Assembly: GCA_030549495.1 (NCBI GenBank)
Contig: JAUIRK010000227.1
Span: 186,001 to 250,000 of the forward strand
Direction of reading: 5' to 3'
Length of the DNA: 64,000 bases
Origin: Nectonema munidae
Taxonomy: Eukaryota; Nematomorpha; Nectonematoida; Nectonematidae
The notes beneath the pieces were generated by a model. The model did not search any database and was not told the DNA's origin. It worked only from the letters and a program-made list of their open reading frames with translations. Of the stretch, positions 1 through 10,772 are shown in pieces. The position numbers and the translations under genes were made by a program. The first letter of the stretch is position 1. Every line of letters begins with the position of its first letter.

Positions 1-1921
1 TTTACTCAATACTTTAATGTAAATTAAATCTAGAATCTCTAGTAAAATAGTTAATTACATATTATAGTTAATGAAATTCAATTTAATTTGAAATCTATAA
101 TTTACTGACATACTTTATGTAAATTAAATCTAGAATCTTTAGTAAAATATAGTTTCTAATTAAATTTTAAATCTATAAAAATATATTTATTTAATTAATC
201 TTTATATTATGTTAGAGTTAATTAATGTATATTTTGATTAACATCACAACAGCCAATAATTTGTCAAAGAAATTTTTTGATTGGCAGAACCGTAAAGTAA
301 AAGATTACATGATATTTTCGTCATATTATTTATGGAGATAGAAAAGTGCAGTTTGCTCATTTGCTGTTATTTCTCACAATACGTCTCTATATTATATGAT
401 GTGTTGCAGCGGAAATATAATATAAATTGTGTAGGATTAACAAGATTTACAGAATAGGGTGAAAACATTTTGTGTGATGAGAACAGTGTCAGAGTCAGTG
501 TATGAATGTCGGAATAACGGAGTTAAATTATAAGCTGTTAAAAAATTTTACATTTACATATGTATAGTGGCTTTTGCTTGTGAAGCATATAAAATGCCTC
601 CGAAGCTTTGCCTAGCTATCGATATACAGTGCACCTTCGATATACCGCCAATATACGGGTTATCATCAATTGACGGTATATCGGGGGTATCAAAAATGTA
701 GCTGTCTTATTTGCTTTGAGTAGTATTGTAAAGTAGGGCATTTAATTTGAAATCCAAAAATTTATTTTAATTTATTTATTTTTTGAAGTTAAAATCCAGC
801 ATTGCTTTTTCTTTACACTTTGAGTTCAAAACCTCATTTGAGTGTTTTTCTTATTATAATATCACTTTCTAGATTTGTTACTAGTAGCCAGAAATATTTT
901 CTTGTGTGAATTTCCTTTATCAACAGTAACTAAAAATGCATAATGAGTACAAAAGTGTCACTAAAACATAAATAGAAGGAAAATTATGGCAAAGGCTATT
1001 ATTTTTGAATAAATAAAAGTAAATATTATTATAGTTAATTTGACACCACTACATGATATAAAATCGAGGCTAAATTTGATGAAAAAAAGTATATCCGTTC
1101 TGTAAATAAATATGGCGGACGGCTGACAACAGTGGCGTTATATTGGGGGAGTTATAAAAGGAAGAAATTTGATCCATATAATTTTATGGCATTAGGCGGG
1201 AGGTGTTTGTGCGAGGGATCAAACAACTCATTAATCACTGCTAAAATTCCATCAACAACGCATGGCGTTAAATCGAGGGTTATTTCAATGAAGTAAAGTG
1301 TGCCTGTTCTATCGATGTTATTGGCGGATGGCGGATAGCGAAGGGCGTTAAATCGGGGGAATTATAATGGAGAGAAATCGGGTCTACATAATTGTAAGGT
1401 GGTATGCGGGGGCGTGATTAGTGATATGAGAGTAATCGAAAAGGTTTAAGTAACTGACTTATAGGACTACTCAAAAGTACAACATAAGAATATAATAAAA
1501 ACTGAGGGGGAAATTATAACAAGAAATTTACATTAAGATTTAAAAAAAGACATTAGAAAAAAAAGAATAAAATTCAGTCAAAATAATCATTCAAAAATAC
1601 ACGATATAGAAGTGCTGGTCGAATTATTAAGAAGAAGGGGAAGGGGTTTTTTTTTATACATTTTGATAGTTTGTACAGTATTGATTGCATAGAGGATTTC
1701 ATTCTGAAGAATCTTTGTGCCAAGACCTGAGAGGCGTCGATCTAACTCATATATGAATTCTAAAAGATGAAGGAAGACCTTGATTGAATTTACAACTGAA
1801 GAGACACCCCGCTTCAATAAATAGCAGATTCTTTTATGGGGTTGCGGTTTCATAAATAAATAAATAATGCAAGAAACACCGAATATTTATTGATTCATTG
1901 TGTATGTTTAAGAATATACAG
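1..1921. other. Noncoding DNA upstream of the first visible protease exon
   Basis: I see no convincing exon here, so the 5' exons of the protease (signal peptide, propeptide) are either left of the window or not recognisable. The stretch is duplicated at about 50864-52895. Bases 18-25 (TGTAAATT) are the unoccupied counterpart of the target of a hAT MITE in the second copy. Copy B has about 100 extra bases near 51380-51490 that copy A lacks around 525-540. Confidence 0.6.
627..1440 (+). repeat. Tigger/pogo-like nonautonomous element (approximate limits)
   Basis: A Tigger-style terminus (CAGTGCACCTTCGATATACC) starts right after a TA at 625-626, followed by an inverted partner (GACGGTATATCG near 671-682). 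Between about 1040 and 1440 lie two diverged copies of a roughly 200-base block rich in GGCGTTA/GGCGG words. No transposase is present. The right end is not clear. The same element sits at the matching place in copy B (about 51604-52400), so it inserted before the duplication. Confidence 0.45.
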
Positions 1922-2100
1922 CGGATATTTGCTACGCAAGTGATACTTTGTCAGGAGATGATTTGAAAAGGCTATTTGTGTGGGTAAGTGCTTTTAATAA
2001 AATTGCTTTACGTTACCTTGATACATTGTTTTTTCAGGTTAAGGAGATGTATGCAACAGTTAATATTGGTCTCAGATTAGCGAATTTAATACGTTATACG
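1922..2100 (+). CDS. Protease copy A exon: N-terminal part of catalytic domain
   Basis: Acceptor tacag at 1917-1921 and donor gtaagt at 2101. The frame is open for 59 codons, from DICYASDTL through MYATVNIGLRLANLI. This resembles the helix plus beta strand at the start of reprolysin domains (VNxxY...I.L.L). A 54-base stretch (1983-2036) begins gtaagt and ends cag like a tiny intron, but it is a multiple of three and open in both gene copies, so I keep it as coding. Confidence 0.7.
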
Positions 2101-5100
2101 GTAAGTGCGAAATTTTAAAGTATTTTGGTCTTTTAAATTGGAGCTGTTGACAGGTTCAGTGCGAGCCAGTGATTCGCTCTAACGGTTAAGAATATACATG
2201 CCTAATAATATTCTACCTGTTTCCGTTTTTATTAATATATCGCTTGATTACTATCAATTATAGGTGCCTAAAAATAATTAATAATTTATTCTATAAGCAG
2301 TATTTCGAAATAATAATTATTATTAATATTATTAACGTAAGAGAGCATGAAGTATTTTAAATTATTCTCTTTAAAAATGTGCTACCTTTAATCGCTGAAT
2401 TTAGCCTTCTATATATGTGATTTCGTTTTTAGAAATTCTTTTTTCCATATGCACATTCATAGTAAAACTCGAAGATACATTTTCCATATTTTTGCATATT
2501 TAGCATAATATCAAGCTAAACATCTTGCAAGGTGTTTTAGCTTATTACTATTTTTTTGATCTTTAACAAAAATTTTTAAGCCCTAAACAAAAGAAAAGCC
2601 TTGAGTTTAAAAACAAAAGAACTTAAAAGTACAATGATGGGTTATAATAAACTTTGTGTAGATATCTCCGAAACTTCATGAGGTTGAACATACTGTTAAA
2701 TGTTTTTAAAAAATGTATGTGGCTAAAAAAATGTTTTAGCCACATACTGTTTAATGAGTTCGTTTTATTTAAATAAATTTCTTTCAAACCTTACTCTTTT
2801 TGTTTACATATATAGTATAGCTATAGAAAGTTATATAGTATATATATATATATATCTCCAACCCGTATATTACGATGATTCTTCTCCAACCTGTATTCTA
2901 CGATGATTCATCTCCAAACTATATACTACAATGATTCATCTCCAACCTGTATACTACGATGATTCATCTCCAACCTGTTTACTAGGATGATTCATCTTCA
3001 ACCTGCATACTACGATGGTTTCTATTCCATGTACAAATAACTAGGGAGACAATGTTCAACTTTCTGTTCACATTCTGCTAGATGTAAGATTTGATATACC
3101 TCATTCGGGGAGACGATGCCACATAAGTTATTACCTATATACATTATACCTGTATACTACGTTGGTTCATCTCCAACCTGTATACCGCGATAATTCATCT
3201 CCAACCTATATAATATATTTTATCAAATAATCAAAATAAAATTCTGTAATCAAAGAATCGAAAAATATTCTTTAAAAAATCAAAAAATATCAAACTTTCT
3301 GTTCATATTTTGCTACCTCATACGATGTTACAAAAGTTATTACCTATACTTTGCAATTTGCACGATTTTAAATATTATATTTGTCGAATAATCAAAGAAT
3401 CGAAAAATGTTCAAATCAAAAAATATTTATTCTTTTTAAATATATCGTTGGCTCCCCTTACTTTTAGTTTCGTATGTGCATAATTTGATAAAAATTAATT
3501 ATTAAAGACTAGGTTTATCTTTCAATTTTAAAAGTAAGGGGAGCCAACGATATATAGGGGAGCCAACGATATATTTAAAAAGAATAAATATATCATCCTA
3601 GTATACAGATTAGAGATGAATCATCGTAGTATACAGGTTGGAGATGAATGATTGTAGTATATAGTTTGGAGATGAATCATCGTAGAATACAGGTTGGAGA
3701 AGAATCATCGTAATATACGGGTTGGAGATATATATATATTTACAAAAATACAAAAAAAAATTATATTCATAAATGTCAACCTTAAGTTTGTGAATTTGCT
3801 ATACTACAAAATGTAGCAGCTTGTACAAAACTGTGTCCAGTTTATAGTGTACGGATGAGGGTAAGTTCTTTCGAATAAACAACATTAAAAAAACTTCCGT
3901 GCAAATTCCCTTGCACGATGTTCAGTCCTGTAAACACTTCTAAGCTTACATAATACATATAATATATATCCTATTTTTCGTTACAAGGGAAGAATATATA
4001 CAGGAAACCTTCAAGGATCTTTACAGGAGCTTGAAAGAAGTGGATTAATGTATAATTATCCTGAATGTGATATGATAGTTCTGAATTCTCCGTAAGATCC
4101 TTTCCTAAATTAATTTGAATAATATACGATTGTTTTTTAAGAACTTTAAAGTATCCTAATTCAGCACAACAAACAGATGGTAATAATATTTATAGCAAAT
4201 GTTTCTTTACTTTTTTAGAATATAAAACAAGAGCCAAAAAAGTATAACTTAGGTATAATAAATATCAACAGCTCTTTTCCCAAAACCACTTTTTTAAATT
4301 TGAAATAAATAAAAAAAAATCATTAAAAAAGTAATAAATCAAAGAACTCTTGAGATTTGTGTACATTTTATTAAATTTGCTTGACATATGAATTTTGGTG
4401 ATTAATTTCCCTTATCTTATTTTCTTAAAAAAATTCAACGCTAATGAAGACAGTACTTTTTAAACGAAAGATAAAATTAGAAAGGCTAATATGAAGAATG
4501 AGTCAGAAAATATAAATTAACCAAAGACTTTAAGTAATTTATATTTGAGCAAAAAATAAAGATCATTTTTTACTGAATATACTAAAATAAATCTTTTGGA
4601 AATTATTTCACCATATCAGTGCATTCGAGTTTTCAAAACCTTCTCTTGTAGAGCTGGCATTACGCTGTGACACGCAGAACTTAGCGTGATACACTTCAAA
4701 GCTTAAATAACTATCTTAATTTAACTTCTTTCTTTATTTTTAAGTGGGAACAAAATAGAAAGAGTTGCAGCCCTACGGCTTGTTTGGTTCAGGATCACGA
4801 CGCATAGCTATTGTGAAGTGCAAGCAATCAGGTTTGGAAGGAACCCGCCAGTTCTGCCTGGACTTGGATGCTCTTTTATTCCAAACACAAGCGTGTTGAC
4901 TTTCAAAAAGAAACATATGAGCTTTGTTAAACTTATAAAGTTTTTTTTGAGTTTCAACAACAAGCAGTACTCGCTGTTTTTAGTTTCTTCACCATGGAAG
5001 TATTTTTAGCACGAATGTCTTAAATTTTCCATATTTTTGAAACTGTAGGAATGTTGTAAGAAAAGTAGGCTTTACTTTCAACGAAGATAAAGAAATGTGA

Positions 5101-8100
5101 AGGCTTATATACTATTGAAAACAGAGTGAATGTGGTTAGAGGGTTAGTTGTAAATTGCCAGTGAATTGTGGGCTTTTAAGCTATGTTGTGAGGCACCACT
5201 TTATCTACAACATTCCAATTATGTTCTGAGGCACTCTATTTACAACAACGAACAGAATAAGAAAATAGAGAGGCACAGGGGAAACGTGAATAAACTCGAA
5301 ACTTGTCCTCATTTTTTTTCCCACAAAGTGACTTTGTGAATCTGAATTCCCTATTTAACTCGCAATCAAGCCCACGACAAGTAACCGACTTAAGGTAAAA
5401 TGTGATATACATTTGGTGTTTGCTAAAACAACCCTTATATTGATACACTGGTGCATAAAAATTAACATTACCCTTTTCACTCATTTTATCCTAAAGTAAA
5501 CAATGAAACAAAAGTCGTTTAATGGTTATTAACGGCTTCCCATTCGCTTAACTATGTGTTTATTAGTTTGTTTTTACATTTTTAAATAAATTTCTCTCCT
5601 ACAAATGAAGAGAGAAATCTGGATGGTTGAACTGAGTGCAGGCAAAAATATAAGAAAAAAGTTTGGAAATAACTGATCTAGAGCTTATATAGTAAGAGAA
5701 TTAATGACTTGTTTCAATTTGGTATAGATGGCGTTAAATATTTTAAGAAAATTAAAAAAAAATGCATGTTATCATTCTTCACATGAAGTAAAATAATGCA
5801 TAAAACATACAAATTGAACAGTGAAAAATTGTAAATATTTTTTTTGCAAATTTCATATTTCTATCTCGTTAAATCACGTTTGAATGTATTTAGTATATAA
5901 TCAAATTATTCGACTCGAATTAAGCATTAAAAATAAAACATATTTAGACTATTCAACTTCTTATAAATGAACTTAATTGCTTATTACATATTTTTTCAGG
6001 ATACGCATGCATCAACCAAATTTGCAATAAAAACAAGGCTTATGGAGTAAATTATTTCAAAAGAAATTTCAATCCGGTAGTCGTATTAGCTCATGAGATG
6101 GGGCATATGTAATTTCTTTTAGCATACATACCTTCAATAACTAAATATATCTCTTAAAGTTTTGGATCTCAACATGATGATGATAACTATAATTGCCAAA
6201 ACCTCTTGATGAAATCGGCCATAGATTTCGACATTCCTAGAACCTTTTCGCGATGTTCTATCGATGCATTCTATAAAAAGTAAGCAACTTTTTCTGTTAA
6301 CTTCATTGACATTTAACTCCTCTAAAAACCTTAACAATTTAATTTTAAAGAAAGCGATTCTTTCTTAATGATGTTACTTTAAAAATGCTATATGATAATG
6401 TCCCGTGTCACAGCGTCACTAAAATCATTAATGCTTATATTTTTTCTACTTCTCAGTGCTTAGAATGAGATATTATTATTGGTTAAAATTCAGCAACCTT
6501 AGTTTACTTTTAACTGAATTAGGGTTGTTTAATAGCAATTTTTACATAGTTGAAAATTTTAATTTGCTTGAAGGGCCATTAAAGTTGAATGATTTTCATC
6601 ATTATATATATATTGTAGGGCAACATAATTTTTGCAAATTAAAATTTTCTGATGGTTTTTGTTTTATTTTGAAGTGATGATTTCAAATATGAAATTCATT
6701 TTTTTCTAACACGTCCAAGATTTTATTACATATCAAAAATTATATTTAGATTGTCTGTATAAAGAGTTCATTTGTTTATAATTTTTTATTGAGTTCTATA
6801 ATGTTATATCTTAAATTATCAGTATTTTAGTTTATTAAATAAAAAATAACAGAAATTTCAAAATATCTAATAAGATCGTAGAAAAAATTGTTTATTACAA
6901 GGGCGGGTCTTATGTTTGATGTCAAAACACTCATTTTGAATACTCGACTTTCCTCATTGTCGTTAATATTCTAATGAAAGTGTTCTCCAAGTTAATTACA
7001 AATATTCAAGATTAGCAGGAATTTCACTAAGATGATTTATAAAAATGTGAATTTTTATGCCCTTTGACTCTAAAAAATCAAAACTTTAAGCAATATTTTC
7101 CACTAAATCTTTCAAGTTTACATCTCTTTTTTCTTTCTAAAAATCCTTTCTTAACTGCCATAAAGGAATTCTATGTCTCTTTCTCTATTTATTAATTTTA
7201 TGTGCTTGTGCTTTTATTTTAAGTGCACGGAGTAGCCGATATAAATCGCATCAACGCTTTTCCATTATGAAGTTATGCACAGAACTACCTAAAAATATTG
7301 GTATTTATTGGATATTCCCCCTCCCCCCTCTCACACACCACCATATAAAATTCCTTTCTGTTTTATATATCAAAATTAACACTTAATTTTTACAAATTAT
7401 TGTAATTTAAAAAATTTTTTATTTTAAAAAAATAAACCATCTTTTAAAACTAACTAACTGACAATTAACGAACTAACTGTATGAGAATCGCCCTCAAAAA
7501 TCCTTTCTTCATAAATCACCCTATGCAAAATATATTATATTTTTTCAGGAGCGTATCAAGAAATTTCGGGGGCACAAGTTTAAAAAAAAATTTTTAAAGC
7601 TTTTTTATTGACGCTATTCACAATCAGCTAAAATATTTTTTAAAAACATTCTTCTACGGTGTTTTCTTCTAAATTCCAGAACAACCTCATTTTCATCAAT
7701 TGATATATTTCTGTGAATGCTTAACAGTGCAAGAGCTGAACATCTTTATTGATCCATAAAACTTGTTAATTTAGTTTTGACAACTCCATGTTTACTTATG
7801 CTTCTTTCACACTCACATGAAGTAACTAGTTTGAACTTTTATAAAAAATCATTATTAAAATTTGTTGAAAGTAAATTTACCACAAAAACATAACGAAGTA
7901 GCCTTATTGGCGTTTTAAAAAAGTCATAATTAGGGTTAGTATAGTTAAAGATCGTCTGGGCTGGAATGATCATTTTGTTAATATATTTCATACGAAGTAT
8001 AGTCAATGGAGGGTGGTTAAGATATAAAATGAATTTCAATCTGATGTTAAATTACAAATATATCATTCTTGTTCTGACCTCATTTTTTCTATAATAATAA

Positions 8101-10097
8101 AAATTGGTGTTTTTCATATATTTTCAATCTTAAAAAATTCTATGAGATTGATTTGTTAACATGCATGATTTAAGTCATACACCTAATTTGTGTTTTAAAG
8201 ATTTTGTATATAATCTTATTTTCGATGTTATATTTTCAGAACTAGTAACTTTTTATTATTGTTGTCTTAATTAAGTGCATTCGAATAAAGTTCTTGCTTG
8301 TTTTAACTAAATTTTAGCGCCAACAGTAAGAAAAAGTTTTTAGTTCTGAAAGTATATTATTCAAAATACCATTATGCATACTTTTGCACTTTTTTGATGC
8401 GGCATCCACACTTTAGCACTTTTTTGTATTTTTTAAACATAAAACTGAATAGTTATATCATTAACATTTTAAGACCTTTAATAATTTTTTTGAAGAGACT
8501 GAAGTCTTCATTTTTGCAAATGCTTTCTTGTAGATGACACTTTTAATATCTATAACTTGAATGTAAGTAACTGAAAAATTAAAAAGAATAAAGAAGACAT
8601 TTTCAGTGGAAGTTTAATTGGAAAAAAATTATTTTTATTTGACCTTTAAATAAAGTATATAAACATATAAGCTAAAAGGTTTTTCGATCATTTTTAGTAT
8701 TGGAAGAAACTGTATTGCTCAAAAGTCACAGGGCATGCAAATAAGTCAAAATCTTTATCTTGGATATTCGCCTGAAGAAATTTGCCAAAATGATCCTGGT
8801 ACAAGTCCACGATATGATGACCCTGTAAGCAAGTTTACTGACATTTTTTAAGAAGAACTTTATTAAGAATATAAAGATTTAACAAAAAACATTACAAATA
8901 TTTTAAAGTTTTGTCCTCTATATAGTTGTATAAATAATATCATAAATAATGAATTCAAAGTTAGAAAGGATATATAGCATCATTAGCATTGCAATAAGAA
9001 GAAGAAGAAGATTTATTAATTGATAAAATTATAATTTTTGCAATAATAAAACGCAAATATCCATATCCGTATATATGTTGATTTTTTTGTTCTTTATTAC
9101 GATATATTAGTGGGGTTTTACAAAATGCGACAGGCTTCTTCCATGTTCTAACCGCGAAGACTCCACAAGAAGAATATATTTGTATCGTAAAAGCGGACTA
9201 ATAAAACTACTTTCTTGTTATATTTCTTACATATAGAATTTATTTATTTAAACCTACAAATTATATTTTAAGTTACGTGTAGCCACATTGTTATATGTAC
9301 TTATTCACATACTACACCTTGGTAAAAACGCTCTCACGACCGCCGCTCTTCATTCCCACGCTTCTGTATACTCCACTCTCACAACGAAATCTCCTTCACT
9401 TTATCAATATAGTAGAAAGAATAGTGTGTTATTATTTTTATTAGCTCGGTTCAAAACTCGTGAGCGTCCGAAGATTCCAATAAACTGCTATTCTATCAAC
9501 TATACCCTGCAAGCTTATCAAAGCTCTATAAGTATTAAAACATAGCAAGGCAATTTGCAAGGATACTATGTGTTTAATTGTACATTTTTTCAATATTCGA
9601 AATTGTTGAATATTCTCAAGTTTACCTTATCTAACATCGCTCCAAAATACGACATAACAGTACACCGAGCATATAAGTCTGGCCATATAAAGTTAAGAGC
9701 TCCCTCCTTCACTTTATATCAGTTCTTTAGCGTAAAAACTACTTTGATTCAAGTTTATAATTTTATTTTATTCTCACCCCTTTCAAGTTCACGTATATAA
9801 TAATATGAATTCAAATACATTTTAAGCAATATTCGAATTGTCTTTTGCTAAAATGTGTAAACCAGAATGGAAGGTGGTGGACAGAAAGAACAAGTTCATA
9901 CAGATACTGTAATGTAAACACTGGTGCCTTAACCAGAAATCCTTCAAGCGGAGTAATATAATAAAATATCTTATTTAATTCAATTACTCCACCATTCTAC
10001 TTCTTTTTATTTGTAGGTGTGTCGTAATACTAAATGCTCACCTTCAGGGAACTCAAACTCCAACACAAATAACAATTGGCAATGGAATTGGGGATGA
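1922..10097 (+). CDS. M12B (reprolysin/ADAM-like) zinc metalloprotease gene, copy A, 5' end incomplete
   Basis: Exons I can place: 1922-2100, 3988-4091, 6000-6108, 6160-6279, 8698-8824, 9866-9952 and 10017-10097 (stop TGA). All have GT/AG borders. Phases agree at every junction except 4091/6000, which needs an extra short exon (length 3n+2) that I could not find, or signals decay there. Spliced, exons 3-4 give HEMGHIFGSQHD, the HExxHxxGxxHD zinc site, then LLMKSA (Met-turn-like) and FSRCSI. M12B peptidases are usually secreted or membrane-anchored zinc endopeptidases. No transmembrane or disintegrin domain is visible, and the protein ends soon after the catalytic domain, as in single-domain arthropod reprolysins. 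Family is confident; activity is untested. Confidence 0.8.
2101..3987. other. Intron of protease copy A with inserted repeats
   Basis: Noncoding. It contains a 14-bp perfect hairpin (stems 2715-2728 and 2734-2747) absent from copy B, and a foldback element at 2850-3738. Homology with copy B stops near 2840 (B 53738) and resumes at 3866 (B 61363). Confidence 0.65.
2850..3738. mobile_element. Foldback element with ~145-bp inverted ends and internal tandem repeats
   Basis: The left arm (about 2850-2995) is a row of ~28-base units of the type ATCTCCAACCTGTATACTAC. The right arm (about 3590-3738) is its near-perfect reverse complement. A second inverted pair lies inside, around 3430-3475 and 3530-3590, containing ATATCGTTGGCTCCCCTTAC. 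No coding capacity. The element sits in a TATATA tract and is missing from copy B of the locus, so it inserted after the duplication or was lost from B. Confidence 0.65.
3988..4091 (+). CDS. Protease copy A exon: middle of catalytic domain
   Basis: Acceptor ttacaag before 3988 and donor gtaaga at 4092. It encodes GRIYTGNLQGSLQELERSG and ends in CDMIVLNSP, the position of the family's conserved strand before the active-site helix (cf. D.avlLTg). It enters in phase 0, matching the previous exon, and leaves in phase 2. The same exon, with a few substitutions, is at 61492-61595. Confidence 0.7.
4092..5999. other. Intron of protease copy A
   Basis: AT-rich DNA with no recognised gene. Bases 4092-4527 are duplicated in copy B (61596-62061); homology ends abruptly there. 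Phase arithmetic suggests a short coding exon may hide in this interval, but no candidate stood out. Confidence 0.5.
6000..6108 (+). CDS. Protease copy A exon: zinc-binding helix
   Basis: Preceded by ttttttcag. The frame beginning with TAC at 6002 reads YACINQICNKNKAYGV and ends in VVLAHEMGH. The two His and the Glu of HExxH are intact. Donor gtaatt at 6109 splits the motif within the next codon. Confidence 0.75.
6160..6279 (+). CDS. Protease copy A exon: third zinc ligand and Met-turn region
   Basis: Acceptor cttaaag before 6160. Joined to the previous exon it reads HIFGSQHDDD, giving the third His and the Asp typical of M12B enzymes, then LLMKSAIDF and FSRCSIDAFYK. The order Met-turn then FS.CS is the usual end of a reprolysin domain. 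Donor gtaagc at 6280, phase 2. Confidence 0.8.
6280..8697. other. Intron of protease copy A
   Basis: A 2.4-kb AT-rich intron. It carries a decayed hAT transposase end on the minus strand (7600-7835). Otherwise no features. Confidence 0.6.
7600..7835 (-). pseudogene. hAT transposase C-terminal fragment in the intron
   Basis: Minus-strand translation gives RSISKHGVVKTKLTSFMDQ, a stop, then RCSALALLSIHRNISIDE, then RRKHRRR. This matches the hAT C-terminal dimerisation segment (ERSFS..KxIKTxLRS.M...RLxxLALLSIH). Just to the left (about 7550-7590) lies a sequence like the inner part of a hAT terminus (GCGTATCAAGAAATTTCGGG). Only the 3' end of the element is left, with at least one in-frame stop. 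Confidence 0.65.
8698..8824 (+). CDS. Protease copy A exon: post-catalytic Cys region
   Basis: Acceptor tttttag before 8698; the phase-2 entry completes an Asn codon. Reads IGRNCIAQK ... NLYLGYSPEEICQNDPG ... DDP with donor gtaagc at 8825. The first Cys sits where reprolysins have the conserved final Cys after FS.CS. Confidence 0.7.
8825..9865. other. Intron of protease copy A
   Basis: No feature beyond a short GAA run (8998-9010) and long AT-rich chance reading frames in 9288-9800 that show no family resemblance. Confidence 0.5.
9866..9952 (+). CDS. Protease copy A exon: Trp/Cys segment
   Basis: Acceptor accag before 9866 and donor gtaata at 9953; 29 codons, phase 0 at both ends. Reads NGRWWTERTSSYRYCNVNTG and continues to PSSG. 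The exon has no family match that I know; I place it by phase, splice sites and its Cys, which continues the spacing of the flanking exons. Confidence 0.55.
10017..10097 (+). CDS. Protease copy A last exon
   Basis: Acceptor ttgtag before 10017. Reads VCRNTKCSPSG, then a Ser/Asn run, and ends WQWNWG with stop TGA at 10095-10097. The CRNTKC piece looks like the end of a small Cys-rich domain. The aromatic tail is unusual. Confidence 0.6.
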   Translation: MCRNTKCSPSGNSNSNTNNNWQWNWG

Positions 10098-10238
10098 TTT
10101 ATTTGATGATTTCAAAAATAATTTGTTTTACAACTTTTAAAGCTTCCCTCCGTTCAATATTTGGATTATTGCTCTAATTTTTCATAATTAAAAAAGTTGA
10201 TTTATTTCAAAATTTCACTAAATTAATTACTTGATTTG

Positions 10239-10244
10239 AATAAA
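10239..10244 (+). promoter_or_regulatory. Candidate polyadenylation signal
   Basis: AATAAA 142 bases after the protease stop codon, the first canonical hexamer downstream. In AT-rich DNA this also arises by chance. Confidence 0.4.
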
Positions 10245-10772
10245 TAATTTTACTTAAATTCAAATTTTGTTTTATTAATTTTTTTATTTGAAATTTATTT
10301 TTTCTAGAAAGTTACTTATGAGATTTATAAAAAATAACTCCTATCTTCAGAGATTTTGATTTACTGACATCATGCACTGCACTAGCAATAAGAAAACGCA
10401 AGTACTAAGATCCGTGTCTTATGATATTCTATCTTGGATAAAGTTCAAGAGCTACTGCTAACTGGATTCATTTGATAATTTACTATACGCCTTTTGTTTT
10501 GTAACTTCCGAGTATACTTCTTTCTATGCAATAAAAACCTACGAATAAAAAAATATTAAACCAAGGATATTTAAGCCCAACGAAGTGTGTTGGAAACATT
10601 TTTATAATTTTCAAAAATTATTATAAAAGAATTTTTGTCCAATGAACACACGATCATTATTATCTGACATTATACTTAGACTGTAATCTCTCAATATCAC
10701 GATAATTGCAGTAATTTAACTCAAGTCAAATTATGTTGTTTGTAATTCTGCTTGCATCACTACCTTCTAGCT
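10245..10772. other. Intergenic, nothing recognised
   Basis: AT-rich sequence between the protease and the hAT fragment, without open frames or repeats I can name. Confidence 0.5.

Noticed and set aside
1983-2036. 54-base stretch with gtaagt...cag borders, possible tiny intron
   Set aside because: It is in frame, free of stops in both gene copies and gives a plausible reprolysin helix, so it is more likely coding.
4780-4800. tRNA/SINE B-box-like GGTTCAGGATC
   Set aside because: No matching A box or cloverleaf nearby; no tRNA or rRNA gene could be supported anywhere in the window.
9288-9800. Two adjacent plus-strand frames of 81-85 codons in the protease intron
   Set aside because: No motif, AT-driven composition, and splice phases of the flanking exons agree without them.
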